Shown here: in pieces, positions 29,558 to 38,293 of the stretch
Position numbering within the stretch: position 1 is the stretch's first letter
How the letters are laid out: each line of letters starts with the position of its first letter
Assembly (NCBI RefSeq): GCF_002252625.1
Contig: NZ_NQKW01000020.1
Span: 1-52,408, forward strand
DNA: 52,408 bases
Source of the DNA: Synechococcus sp. 1G10
Lineage (GTDB): Bacteria; Cyanobacteriota; Cyanobacteriia; PCC-6307; Cyanobiaceae
Direction: 5' to 3'
Program-made: the position numbers and the translations under genes
The notes under the pieces: generated by a model
Told to the model about the DNA's origin: nothing
What the model saw: only the letters and a program-made list of their open reading frames with translations
Databases searched by the model: none

Positions 29558-30216
29558 GCCAACCCCCGATCAAGGCCGCCCCCGCCGCACTGCTGCTGGA
29601 TGCGATGGGAACGCTGATCGGCCTGCGCCGCTCGGTGGGCCACACCTACGCGGATGTGGCCCGGCAGCACGGCGTCATCGTGGATCCGACAGCGATCGAT
29701 CGGGCCTTGCCCGCCGTGTTGCGCCTGGCTTCCCCGCTGGCTTTTCCTGGCCTGGAGGGCTCGGAGCTGCTGGCGGCCGAGCGGCAATGGTGGGCCAGGC
29801 GGATCGAGGACACCTTTCGCGCAACCGGTGGCAACCTGGCCGAGTTTGAATTGCCCCCGCGGCTGTCTCTTGAGCTGTTCGATCGCTTCGCCGAATCGGA
29901 TCTCTGGCAGGTGTATCCCGATGTGATCGGCCCCATGGGCCGCTGGCACCGGGCCGGGCTGCGCCTGGCGGTCGTGAGCAACTTCGACCAGCGCCTTCAT
30001 GGTCTGCTCGAGGCCCTCGGTCTGGCGGATCTGCTGGAGCTGGTGGTGGTCTCGAGTGCAGCCGGTGCCGCCAAACCAAGTCCACAGCCGTTCCAGCTGG
30101 CCCTCGACAGCCTGGGGCTTGAGCCCGAGCAGGCCTGGCATGTGGGCGACAGCCCCGAGGATGTGGCCGGTGCTCGGGCGGCTGGAATCACCTGCCTGCG
30201 GATCCAGCGTCATTGA
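29554..30216 (+). CDS. HAD-superfamily IA hydrolase (HDHD3-like)
   Basis: A 220-residue HAD hydrolase. Motif I is LLLDAMGTLIGL with nucleophile Asp16, but the usual second Asp two residues on is Met18. The other motifs are VVSNFDQRL (motif II), the Lys in GAAKPSPQPF, and HVGDSPEDVAGARAAG (motif IV). The LDA-GTL-G-R-SVG start is characteristic of an HDHD3-like group found in plants and cyanobacteria. With the general acid missing, phosphatase activity may be altered or lost. Overlaps both neighbours by 4 nt. Confidence 0.85.
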   Translation: MSQPPIKAAPAALLLDAMGTLIGLRRSVGHTYADVARQHGVIVDPTAIDRALPAVLRLASPLAFPGLEGSELLAAERQWWARRIEDTFRATGGNLAEFELPPRLSLELFDRFAESDLWQVYPDVIGPMGRWHRAGLRLAVVSNFDQRLHGLLEALGLADLLELVVVSSAAGAAKPSPQPFQLALDSLGLEPEQAWHVGDSPEDVAGARAAGITCLRIQRH

Positions 30217-31859
30217 AACAGTCCGTCCTCGCCGGCCGCGTCACAGGGCTGCGGCCAGCCCAGAAACGGCGATTGGAGCGCCTCGCCCAGCGCCGCCACC
30301 CCGAGCAGGGGGGCGCCGACCTGCTGGGACTGCAGCGGCTGGCGGCCGAGGCCCGCGAGCTGGAGCTGCCCCTCAGCCTGGTGGTGGATGGCCGCGGCCT
30401 CTGCCGCTTGCTGTGGGTGGGTCCCCTGGAGCAATCGGGCCGGCTGATCGAGCGCCTGCCAGGCTCCGAGCGGCGTCAGGGCCAGGATCTACGGCTGCTC
30501 AGCTGCATCGGCCGGGGTCAGTCGCTGGATCCACTGGGCAGCGAAGCCCTGGTGGGCATGGATCTGCAACCCCTGTTCTGGTTGCGCTTCAGCGACCGTG
30601 CCCGCGCCGGTGGACGCTGGCCCGCTGCCGTTTACGGGCTCGGCCACGAGGAAGCCCAGCCCTGGAGCTGTCGGCTGGAAGGCGAGCTCCCCGACCTCTG
30701 TGATCCCGCCATCAACCCCGCCGAAACCAGCGACCTGGACGGGGCTGGGGCGATCAAGCAGACGCAGCAGGGGCCGGAGCGGGTGATGCTGCTGGCGCTG
30801 GTGAAAGGCGAGGAGAGCGAGAGCCAGCGCGACATCGCCGAGCTCGAAGGACTGGTGCGCAGCGCCGGTGGTCTGCCGGTGGGGGTGGTGCGTCAGAAGC
30901 GCCAGCAAGCTGCCCCCCAGACACTCTGGGGCGAAGGCAAGCTGAGGGAAGCGGCACTGGAGGCTCGCCGGCTGGAGGCCAGCCTGGTGGTGACTGACCG
31001 GGAGCTGACGCCGGTGCAGGCCCGCAACCTGGAGCGCCTGCTGGACCTGCCCGTCAGTGACCGCAGTGAGCTGATCCTCGACATTTTCGCCCAGCGGGCC
31101 GCCAGCAGCGCCGGGCGCCTGCAGGTGGAGCTGGCCCAGCTGCGCTATCGGCTGCCCCGGCTGAGCGGACGCGGCCTGAGCCTCTCGCGCCAGGGGGGCG
31201 GCATCGGCACCCGCGGACCGGGTGAGACCCAGCTGGAGAAGGACCGCCGCACCATTGCCCGCCGGATCGAGCGTCTTCAACGCGACGTGGAGCGGCTGGG
31301 GGAGCACCGTGCTCGCCTGCGCCAGGGTCGGGGTGGACTGCAGCGGCTGGCGCTTGTGGGGTACACCAATGCGGGCAAGAGCTCGCTGCTCAACGCCCTG
31401 ACCCAGCCAGCGGCAGGGGAGGAAGTGCTGGCAGAGAACAAGCTGTTTGCCACCCTGGATCCCACCACCCGCCGGCTGGACCTGGCGGATGGGAGTGGAG
31501 CGGTGCGGCGCCTCCTGCTCACAGACACGGTGGGATTCATCCGCGAATTGCCGCCGCCCCTGGTGGAGGCTTTCCGCTCCACCCTGGAGGAAACCCTTGA
31601 GGCCGACGGGTTGCTGATTGTGGTGGATCTGGCCGATCCGGCCTGGCCCGTGCAGCTCAGGACCGTTCACACCATCCTCGATTCCCTCGGCAGCCAGGCC
31701 CCCCGCCGCCTGGTGGCCAACCAGATTGATCGCTGCCCTGCCGGCGCCCTGGAGCAGGCCCGATCTTTCGACGCTGATGTGGTGTTCATTTCCGCAACGG
31801 AAGGATTGGGATTGCAGCACTTGCGCGACGTGCTGCAAGATTGGCCGCAATCCACGTAG
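30213..31859 (+). CDS. hflX: Ribosome-associated GTPase HflX
   Basis: A 548-residue GTPase that splits or rescues stalled ribosomes. The N-terminal HflX domain includes the glycine-rich segment GRGLSLSRQGGGIGTRGPGE and the helix that follows. The G domain has G1 GYTNAGKS (383-390), G3 DTVGFI and G4 NQID instead of NKxD. About 190 residues precede the conserved domain, an extension seen in cyanobacterial HflX. The start is TTG, overlapping the HAD stop (TTGA). No C-terminal extension is present. Confidence 0.94.
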   Translation: MKQSVLAGRVTGLRPAQKRRLERLAQRRHPEQGGADLLGLQRLAAEARELELPLSLVVDGRGLCRLLWVGPLEQSGRLIERLPGSERRQGQDLRLLSCIGRGQSLDPLGSEALVGMDLQPLFWLRFSDRARAGGRWPAAVYGLGHEEAQPWSCRLEGELPDLCDPAINPAETSDLDGAGAIKQTQQGPERVMLLALVKGEESESQRDIAELEGLVRSAGGLPVGVVRQKRQQAAPQTLWGEGKLREAALEARRLEASLVVTDRELTPVQARNLERLLDLPVSDRSELILDIFAQRAASSAGRLQVELAQLRYRLPRLSGRGLSLSRQGGGIGTRGPGETQLEKDRRTIARRIERLQRDVERLGEHRARLRQGRGGLQRLALVGYTNAGKSSLLNALTQPAAGEEVLAENKLFATLDPTTRRLDLADGSGAVRRLLLTDTVGFIRELPPPLVEAFRSTLEETLEADGLLIVVDLADPAWPVQLRTVHTILDSLGSQAPRRLVANQIDRCPAGALEQARSFDADVVFISATEGLGLQHLRDVLQDWPQST

Positions 31860-31870
31860 GGATTACGTCC

Positions 31871-33685
31871 ATGGACGATCTGCTCCAGGCCGCCCTCCAG
31901 CCCCAGGCCCTGATCACCCTGGTCACGCTGGCTGGCTCGATCGTTCTGTTCATCACAGGTTGGTTGGCCCCTGAAGTCACCGGCCTGCTGGTGGCTGGTC
32001 TACTGATGGCCACCGGTGTGCTCAAGCCCTCCGAAGCCCTGGAGGGCTTTGGAAGTCCGGCTCTGATCACCGTGCTCGGCCTGTTCGCGCTCTCGGCGGG
32101 TCTGTTTCGCTCCGGTGGCCTCGATCGGCTGCGAGGGATGATCGGGTCCGACGCGGTGCGATCCCCGAAGCGGATGATCGTGCTGCTCACCACCCTGGTG
32201 GCGCCGGTCTCCGCCTTCGTGCCGAACACCCCGATCGTGGCCTCCTTGCTGCCCGTGGTCGAGGGCTGGTGCCACCGCCGCCGCATCTCGCCCTCGAAGG
32301 TGCTGCTGCCGTTGTCGTTCGCCACGGTTCTGGGCGGCACGCTGACGCTGATCGGCAGCTCGGTGAACCTGCTGGCCAGTGAAGTCAGCAGCAAGCTGGG
32401 TTACGGCGCCTTCGACCTGTTCAGCTTCACGCCGATCGGAATCGGGGTGTGGCTGGTGGGCAGCCTGGTGATGATCCTGCTCTCCGACCGCTTTCTGCCG
32501 GATCGCGGCAGCGACGACCGCGACCTGTCCCGCAGCTTCAAAAGCAGCGGATACCTCACCGAAGTGATGATCCCGGCCGGCTCCGAGCTGGTGGGCCAAT
32601 CCCTGCACGGCACGCGCCTGCAACGGCGTTTCGACGTCGACGTGCTCGAACTCCACCGCGACGAAGAGCGCTTCACCCCACCTCTGGCCGATCGCATCCT
32701 GCAGAAGGGTGATCGCCTGGTGCTGCGTTGCACCCGTGACGACCTGCTCCGGCTGCAGCAGGACCACACCATCGTTCTTGCACCAGTCCCTGAATCAGGA
32801 GCCGCCGAAGTGGCTTCCCAGACGGTTGCCAACCTGCGGATGGTGGAGGTGCTGCTGCCGGCAGGCTCGACCCTGGCCGGGGCGAGCCTGCGGGATCTGC
32901 GCTTCCGCCAGCGCTACAACGTCACCGTTCTGGCCCTGCGCCGCGGCAATGCGGTGCTGCGCGAGCGGCTTGGCAGGACATCCCTCAGGGAGGGCGACGT
33001 GCTGCTGCTGCAAGGACCCCAGGACGCCATCCGCGGCCTCCAGGCCAACAATGACCTGGTGGTTCTCGAGCAGATCGAAGACGATCTGCCCACCGTGAGC
33101 CGCAAGGGAATCGCCATGGTCATCGCCGTTCTGGTGATACTGCTGCCCACCCTCAAGTTGCTACCGCTGGTGGCAGCGGTGCTGCTGGGCACGGTGGCGA
33201 TGGTGGCCACCGGTTGCCTTCGCACCGGTGAACTACTGCGTTCGATCCGGCTGGATGTGATTCTTCTGCTCGGATCGCTCGGAAGTTTCAGCATCGCCCT
33301 GGAGAAAACCGGGCTGGCCGAAGCGATGGCCAGATCCTTGCTCAATGGCCTGCAGCATTGGCCGATTTACTGGGCCCTGGCCGCGGTGTTCCTCTTCACC
33401 ACCCTGCTCACCGAGGTGATGAGCAATGCGGCCACGGTGGCGATGGTGATTCCGATCGCGGCGCAGGTTGCCGTCGGCCTCGGCATGCCACCGATGGCCT
33501 TCATCTTCACGGTGCTGTTCGGCGCCAGCCAGAGCTTCCTCAGCCCGGTGGGCTATCAGACCAACCTGATGGTGTTCGGACCGGGCCGCTATCGCTTCCT
33601 CGATGTGGCCCGCTACGGATTCCCCCTCACCGTGGTGATGACCCTTCTGGTCCCCTGGCTGGTCTGCAGACAGTTCGGGATCTAG
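31871..33685 (+). CDS. SLC13/DASS-family anion:sodium symporter with two RCK_C domains
   Basis: A 604-residue membrane transporter. The membrane part is split: about five helices in residues 10-205 and about seven in 410-604. Between them lie two RCK_C (TrkA-C) domains at about 222-305 and 325-405, each with the GDRLVLR/GDVLLLQG-type strand. The layout is typical of cyanobacterial SLC13 proteins that move sulfate or dicarboxylates with Na+. The C-terminal signature SQSFLSPVGYQTNLMV is present. ATG at 31871 is 11 nt after hflX. The RCK_C domains point to ligand control. In relatives this gene is followed by K+ uptake genes. Confidence 0.9.
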   Translation: MDDLLQAALQPQALITLVTLAGSIVLFITGWLAPEVTGLLVAGLLMATGVLKPSEALEGFGSPALITVLGLFALSAGLFRSGGLDRLRGMIGSDAVRSPKRMIVLLTTLVAPVSAFVPNTPIVASLLPVVEGWCHRRRISPSKVLLPLSFATVLGGTLTLIGSSVNLLASEVSSKLGYGAFDLFSFTPIGIGVWLVGSLVMILLSDRFLPDRGSDDRDLSRSFKSSGYLTEVMIPAGSELVGQSLHGTRLQRRFDVDVLELHRDEERFTPPLADRILQKGDRLVLRCTRDDLLRLQQDHTIVLAPVPESGAAEVASQTVANLRMVEVLLPAGSTLAGASLRDLRFRQRYNVTVLALRRGNAVLRERLGRTSLREGDVLLLQGPQDAIRGLQANNDLVVLEQIEDDLPTVSRKGIAMVIAVLVILLPTLKLLPLVAAVLLGTVAMVATGCLRTGELLRSIRLDVILLLGSLGSFSIALEKTGLAEAMARSLLNGLQHWPIYWALAAVFLFTTLLTEVMSNAATVAMVIPIAAQVAVGLGMPPMAFIFTVLFGASQSFLSPVGYQTNLMVFGPGRYRFLDVARYGFPLTVVMTLLVPWLVCRQFGI

Positions 33686-33786
33686 GCCCTCCGGTGCCTA
33701 ACCTGTACCAGGCTTGGAATGCGGCCGCGGCAGCGCGCCCCTTCCCGCACAATCCTTTCCCTCTCCCTCCCAACACGCTTTTCCCC

Positions 33787-34422
33787 ATGACGCTGCAACT
33801 CGGCGACACAGTTCCCGATTTCACCCAGGAGTCCCAACTGGGTCCGATCAACCTCTACGACTTCGCCGGCGACAGCTGGGTCGTGCTCTTCTCCCATCCG
33901 GCCGATTACACCCCGGTGTGCACCACCGAGCTTGGCGAGGTGTCACGCCTGCGCCCCGAGTGGGAGAAGCGCAATGTCAAAACGATCGCCCTGAGCGTGG
34001 ATTCGGCCGAAAGCCACAAGGGCTGGATCGCCGACATCAACGAAACCCAGTGCACCGTCGTTGATTACCCGATCCTGGCCGATTCCGACAAGACGGTCAG
34101 CGATCTCTACGGCATGATCCACCCGAACGCCCTCAACAATCTGACGGTGCGCTCGATTTTCATCATCGATCCCAACAAGAAGCTGCGCCTGCAGATCACC
34201 TACCCGGCCAGCACCGGCCGCAATTTCACTGAAATTCTGCGGGTGATCGATTCGCTGCAGCTCACCGACCACCACCAGGTGGCCACACCGGTGAATTGGA
34301 AAGACGGCGAGGACTGCGTGGTGGTGCCCTCGATCGCCACCGAGGACGCCCGCGTCAAGTTCCCCAAGGGCGTCACCGAGATCAAGCCCTACCTGCGCAT
34401 GACCCCCCAGCCGAACAAGTGA
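33787..34422 (+). CDS. 1-Cys peroxiredoxin (Prx6 type)
   Basis: A 211-residue peroxiredoxin. The peroxidatic Cys45 lies in SHPADYTPVCTTELG; no resolving cysteine is in the expected place. The long C-terminal domain (KYLR-type end PYLRMTPQPNK) is the Prx6/AhpC-1Cys form. It detoxifies hydroperoxides in the cytosol. The gene has its own 101-nt leader and a strong terminator 59 nt after the stop, so it is a single-gene unit. It sits between the SLC13 gene and the ktrA remnant. Confidence 0.95.
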   Translation: MTLQLGDTVPDFTQESQLGPINLYDFAGDSWVVLFSHPADYTPVCTTELGEVSRLRPEWEKRNVKTIALSVDSAESHKGWIADINETQCTVVDYPILADSDKTVSDLYGMIHPNALNNLTVRSIFIIDPNKKLRLQITYPASTGRNFTEILRVIDSLQLTDHHQVATPVNWKDGEDCVVVPSIATEDARVKFPKGVTEIKPYLRMTPQPNK

Positions 34423-34481
34423 GAACAAACCAGCCTGGTTGGCCGCGGCCTGCCAGCTGGCTTGTCTTTCCCTCCCTTCTC

Positions 34482-34506
34482 TCCCGCCTGCGGCGGGATT
34501 TTTTTT
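34482..34506 (+). terminator. Intrinsic terminator of the 1-Cys peroxiredoxin gene
   Basis: Perfect 7-bp arms TCCCGCC and GGCGGGA with a 3-nt loop, followed by eight T. It closes the peroxiredoxin unit. Confidence 0.93.
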
Positions 34507-34587
34507 GGCCAGTCGCAGCGGATGTCAGGCCGAGCGGCGGCCGGTGGGCACGGGTCACAGAATGGCGCCGCACACAGATGAGCCTTG

Positions 34588-34803
34588 ATGACCAACTGGT
34601 GGCGCTGGCAAGGAGCCGTAACGGCCGCACCGGACCGTTTCGCGGTGATCGGGGTAGGGCGTTTCGGCACAGCCGTCTGCAAGGAACTGGTGCACTGCGG
34701 CGCCGAGGTGCTGGCGATCAACAGGGATCAGCGCGCCAGCAAAGGGGATCTGCTGGTGGTGATGGGAACTGTTCAGGCGCTCGAAGGGCTGCCCCAGCTG
34801 TGA
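34588..34803 (+). pseudogene. ktrA: Internally deleted ktrA (K+ uptake regulator) remnant
   Basis: A 71-residue open frame. The first ~45 residues are the start of a KtrA/TrkA protein: MTNWWRWQG, then the NAD-binding FAVIGVGRFGTAVCKEL and GAEVLAINRD. The sequence then jumps straight to the last ~22 residues of such a protein, KGDLLVVMGTVQALEGLPQL, the final strand of RCK_C. About 160 residues (the rest of the RCK_N and most of RCK_C) are missing without a frameshift. No ktrB membrane subunit is nearby. It cannot be a working gating subunit, though a small Rossmann peptide could still be made. Stop overlaps the anmK start. Confidence 0.8.
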
Positions 34804-35972
34804 GGGTCCCGGGGCGGCCCAGCCTGGTGCTCGGGCTGATGAGCGGCACCAGCGCCGATGGGGTGGACGCGGTGCTGGCCAGTTTCCAGCCCCCGCTGGC
34901 GCACCCCCGTTGGCGTGTGCTCCACCAATGCTTCTATCCCTACCCCAGCGATCTGCGGGCCCAGCTGATCGCAGTGGGACAGGGTCAGCCATTTGCGGCG
35001 TCCGCGCTGCTGGATCTGGCCGAAGCCGTGAGCGAAGCGCAGGCCGAGTGTGCCCGCCGCTGTGATCCAGACGGCCGCGCCGCGCTGGTGGGCTGCCATG
35101 GCCAGACCATCTGGCACCGGGCGCCCCAGGGGGGACGGCGCGGCGCAAGCTGGCAGCTGCTGCAGGGGCCACTGCTGGCCCAGCTGCTGGAGCGGCCGGT
35201 GGTGTTCGATCTGCGCGCATCCGACCTGGCCATGGGCGGGCACGGTGCCCCGCTGGTGCCAGCGGCGGATGCCGCCCTGCTGCCACCGATCGGAGGTTGG
35301 CGCGCTGTGCTCAACCTCGGAGGGATCGCCAATCTCACCCTGCTGCCGCCAGCCCAGGGACCGGAGCGCCACCAGCCGGTACGGGGCTGGGACTGTGGCC
35401 CGGCCAACAGCCTGATTGATCTGGCGGTGAGCCGCTTCAGCCAGGACAAGCTCAGCTACGACAAGGGGGGATCCTGGGCCAGTCGGGGCACAGTGCAGGA
35501 GGAACTGATCCAGTCGTGGTTGAGGGAACCCTTCTTCCAGCTAGCGCCGCCGAAATCCACCGGCCGGGAAGATTTCGGAGTACTGGATCTGGATCGGCGC
35601 CTCCTGGAGCTTGAGCTGCGGGCGGAGGCCGCTGGAGCTCCCCTTGAGCCCGCCGATGCCCTGGCCACTCTTACGGCCTTCAGCGCAGCGGTGGTGGCAG
35701 CCGACCTGCGCCATGGGCCGCGGCCACTGGAGTTGGTGGTGGCCGGAGGCGGAGCCCGCAACGGGATGCTGATGGATCAGCTGAGGCGGCGCTGCCGGGG
35801 ACTGTGGGTCCGCCCGCTAGCCGAGCTGGGCCTCGATGAGGCAGCCCGTGAGGCACTGGGCTTTGCCCTGTTCGCCTGGTGGCACCAGCATCGACATGCC
35901 GGGGCCCTGCCCTCGGTGACTGGGGCCAGTCGAGCAGTGGTGATGGGGGTCAGGGCCGATCCCAGCCTTTGA
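34800..35972 (+). CDS. anmK: Anhydro-N-acetylmuramic acid kinase AnmK
   Basis: A 390-residue sugar kinase of murein recycling, which opens and phosphorylates anhydroMurNAc. Motifs are LGLMSGTSADGVDAVL at the N-terminus, GCHGQTIWHRAP, DLAMGGHGAPLVPAAD, LNLGGIANLT and WDCGPANSLIDLAV, with the ATP-binding VVAGGGARNGMLM near the end. The GTG at 34800 overlaps the ktrA remnant stop (GTGA). The frame is open far upstream but without homology. Together with the L,D-transpeptidase it is one of two peptidoglycan genes in the window. Confidence 0.94.
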   Translation: MRVPGRPSLVLGLMSGTSADGVDAVLASFQPPLAHPRWRVLHQCFYPYPSDLRAQLIAVGQGQPFAASALLDLAEAVSEAQAECARRCDPDGRAALVGCHGQTIWHRAPQGGRRGASWQLLQGPLLAQLLERPVVFDLRASDLAMGGHGAPLVPAADAALLPPIGGWRAVLNLGGIANLTLLPPAQGPERHQPVRGWDCGPANSLIDLAVSRFSQDKLSYDKGGSWASRGTVQEELIQSWLREPFFQLAPPKSTGREDFGVLDLDRRLLELELRAEAAGAPLEPADALATLTAFSAAVVAADLRHGPRPLELVVAGGGARNGMLMDQLRRRCRGLWVRPLAELGLDEAAREALGFALFAWWHQHRHAGALPSVTGASRAVVMGVRADPSL

Positions 35973-35991
35973 ACTGCCGGGAGCAGCCCAT

Positions 35992-36333
35992 TCAGGAGCC
36001 GGAACGGGGCAGCCGCAGGCGCCGCGGCAGCCCCCGCAGCCGGCGGGGCTGGCTGCTCTCCTGGCGCTCCAGCACCTCGCGGAAGCGTTCGGTGGGCCGT
36101 TCGGTGGGCCGGCCGGCGGCGCTGGCGCGCTCGCCCATCCCCGGGGAGGGCGGAGCCACTGCCTGCTCGAGGCTGTCGAGCCCCCGCTGGATCAGCACCT
36201 TGGCCATGTTGCTCACTGTTCGCGACTCCGCCTCGGCCGCTGCGGTGAGGCGCTCGCAAAGCCCCTCAGGCAGCACCACCTGAATACGCGGGGACTTGGG
36301 GCGGCCGCTCGTGGAGGTCTGGCGAGTGGCCAC
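35992..36333 (-). CDS. Ribbon-helix-helix (CopG-like) DNA-binding protein
   Basis: A 113-residue protein. Residues about 10-55 (GRPKSPRIQVVLPEGLCERLTAAAEAESRTVSNMAKVLIQRGLDSLE) have the strand-helix-helix pattern of RHH regulators, with RIQVVLP as the DNA-contacting strand. The rest is a basic, Arg/Pro-rich tail that probably also contacts DNA. The start is a GTG at 36333. It faces a small gene across a 92-nt gap rich in palindromes, the expected place for autoregulation. No toxin-like partner is evident. Confidence 0.75.
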   Translation of the reverse strand: MATRQTSTSGRPKSPRIQVVLPEGLCERLTAAAEAESRTVSNMAKVLIQRGLDSLEQAVAPPSPGMGERASAAGRPTERPTERFREVLERQESSQPRRLRGLPRRLRLPRSGS

Positions 36334-36354
36334 AGCGGAACAGATCCCACGCGT

Positions 36355-36393
36355 TACACACCAGTGTACAGAGATCTCAACGGATAGTATCCG
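36355..36393. promoter_or_regulatory. Cluster of three palindromes between RHH regulator and divergent gene
   Basis: Within 39 nt lie TACAC/GTGTA around 4 nt (36355-36368), the 8-bp palindrome GAGATCTC (36371-36378) and CGGATA/TATCCG around one base (36381-36393). All are perfect. RHH proteins bind short palindromes as dimers in tandem, so this looks like a multi-site operator. TAGTAT inside the last one could serve as a -10 element for the rightward gene. Confidence 0.55.
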
Positions 36394-36425
36394 GCACTAA
36401 GATTGAGACGCTCCGAGCCAGAGCC

Positions 36426-36755
36426 ATGCCCAACAGCGCGCTCACGTCGGCGGCGGGACAGACCCCGAAGCCGCGTCGCACAAAAGAGCGTCAGGGCTCC
36501 CCAGGGAGCACCAGCGCGCGCGCGGCCGGCTCCAGCAACGTCGAGGTCTCGGCGGTGATCAGCACCTACCTGCTCACCCATCTGCATCACGTGCTGCAGC
36601 GCGCCGAGTTCAACGCTCTTCAGGAGGGCCGTCAGCCCCTGGCCGCCAATTACGCCCAGCTGCGCCAGCTGCTCTGCCTGGAGGCCCGCAGCCTGGAGAG
36701 TCCCACCGCCCGACCCGAATCGAGCGAATCAGTGAAGCCGCCGCAAGCTGCCTGA
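36426..36755 (+). CDS. Conserved hypothetical protein divergent to RHH regulator
   Basis: A 109-residue protein. The first ~38 residues are basic, Ser/Thr/Pro-rich and probably disordered. Residues ~39-90 form a helical core (VEVSAVISTYLLTHLHHVLQRAEFNALQEGRQ, then NYAQLRQLLCLEARSL). No membrane segment or motif is recognised. Its promoter region is shared with the divergent RHH gene, so it may be regulated by it. Confidence 0.6.
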   Translation: MPNSALTSAAGQTPKPRRTKERQGSPGSTSARAAGSSNVEVSAVISTYLLTHLHHVLQRAEFNALQEGRQPLAANYAQLRQLLCLEARSLESPTARPESSESVKPPQAA

Positions 36756-36803
36756 ACGCTCTTCTAATCTGAATTTCCTCCTGGCCCACGGTTCAGCGGC
36801 AGC

Positions 36804-38189
36804 ATGCCAAGACCAGGACATGGGGGCATTCCACCAGGGCGGTCATCAGCATTCTTTCTGCTCCTGCTGACCATTTCTTGGGTGATCCCGGCGGGCATCA
36901 TCGCTGCCGGCGTGTTCCATCGGGTCGATCTGTTCCTGGCGTTGTCGCTGATAGTGGTGATCTACGACAGCCTCCAGGCACTTGGCATCCTCCTGCTAGC
37001 TCACCACGGCTGGCGACGGCAGCTGAGCTCCTCGGCGGCGGCAGTGGCGGAGCAGCGGCCACGGGCGGTACCGACGATCGATGTGATCATTCCAGCCTGG
37101 AACGAGGCCACCTCCCTGCCTGCCACCCTGGAGAGTGTGCTGTCCCAGGTTCCCCAGCCCCAGCAGGTGATCATCTGCGACGACGGCTCCAGGGACGACA
37201 CCCTGGCGAGCCTGGCCGAGGCCTACGGTCTCGAGCACGGGGGACGGTTGCGCCGATCCAGGAGCCATCCCAGCCTGCGGCTGCTGGCCAAGGAGCACGG
37301 AGGCAAAGGGGATTCGATCAACCAGGGTGTTGCCGTCAGCGAGGCCGCGGTGGTGCTGATCATCGATGCCGACACAGAATTGCTGCCCGGCGCCCTCGCC
37401 GCCCTGGAACACAGCTTCGCCCGGGAGCCGGACCTGGATGCGGTGAGCGGCACGCTGCTGCCCCGCTGTCCCCCCACCCCGCAGGGGCGCCTGTTCGCGG
37501 GCTTCCAACGCTATGAGTACGCGCGCAACCATCTCTGGCGCCTGGCCTGGAGCCAGCTGGACGCCAGCCTGATCATTTCCGGAGCCTGCTCAGCCTTCCG
37601 CCGCCAAACCCTGCTGGATATCGGCGGCTTCGATCCCTCCAGCTGGGTCGAGGACTACGAAATCATCTACCGGCTGCAGCGCCACCGCCGCGACCACGGC
37701 GATAGATGCAGGGTGAGAGTCGAGCCCGCCCTGGCTGTACGCACCGAAGCCCCAGACCGCATCGGAGTGTTCCTGCGCCAGCGGCGCCGCTGGGCCGGTG
37801 GATTTTTGGACACCCTGATCCACTACCGCTCGATGGTGGGGAATTGCCGCTACGGCGTGCTGGGGATGCTCTACCTCAGCCACAACACCTACACCGTGGC
37901 CAGCTTTCTCTACCCCCTGGCCTGGTTTCTGGCCAGTCTGGCCTTGCTGGGGGAACCGCCTGCGCGACTGCGAGCTCTTGGTCTGCTGGCCCTGATTTCC
38001 GGCCTGGTGGGAGTGCTGCTCACTGGGCTCTCGCTGCAGCTCTACCGGCGTGCTTTCGGCCGTGGCGATGTCTCTGTGCCGGGTGCACTGATCGAGTTGA
38101 GTCTCAGACCGTTTTTCTACATTCCCCTGAACCTGCTCAGCCACATCTGGGGTTATGCCAGCAGCCTGAGTCGGCGCCAGTCGTGGTGA
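36804..38189 (+). CDS. Membrane glycosyltransferase, family GT2 (processive type)
   Basis: A 461-residue inner-membrane glycosyltransferase. Two N-terminal helices (about 15-37 and 43-66) precede a GT-A domain with IIPAWNE (95-101), CDDGSRDD (125-132), DAD (188-190), the catalytic ED (283-284) and QRRRW (326-330). The last is the Q(Q/R)xRW motif of processive enzymes. Three or four helices follow at the C-terminus. Such enzymes make beta-linked polysaccharides such as poly-GlcNAc or cellulose-like polymers; the product cannot be told here. No PilZ domain is seen. Confidence 0.9.
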   Translation: MPRPGHGGIPPGRSSAFFLLLLTISWVIPAGIIAAGVFHRVDLFLALSLIVVIYDSLQALGILLLAHHGWRRQLSSSAAAVAEQRPRAVPTIDVIIPAWNEATSLPATLESVLSQVPQPQQVIICDDGSRDDTLASLAEAYGLEHGGRLRRSRSHPSLRLLAKEHGGKGDSINQGVAVSEAAVVLIIDADTELLPGALAALEHSFAREPDLDAVSGTLLPRCPPTPQGRLFAGFQRYEYARNHLWRLAWSQLDASLIISGACSAFRRQTLLDIGGFDPSSWVEDYEIIYRLQRHRRDHGDRCRVRVEPALAVRTEAPDRIGVFLRQRRRWAGGFLDTLIHYRSMVGNCRYGVLGMLYLSHNTYTVASFLYPLAWFLASLALLGEPPARLRALGLLALISGLVGVLLTGLSLQLYRRAFGRGDVSVPGALIELSLRPFFYIPLNLLSHIWGYASSLSRRQSW

Positions 38190-38293
38190 CAGATCCAACA
38201 TCCAACAACAGCCAACAAATGCTGGCCACCACTGAAGAGCCGCCATAGGGTGCCCATCAGACAGCTCCGGCAGCCACCGCCAGGCCCGTACCA

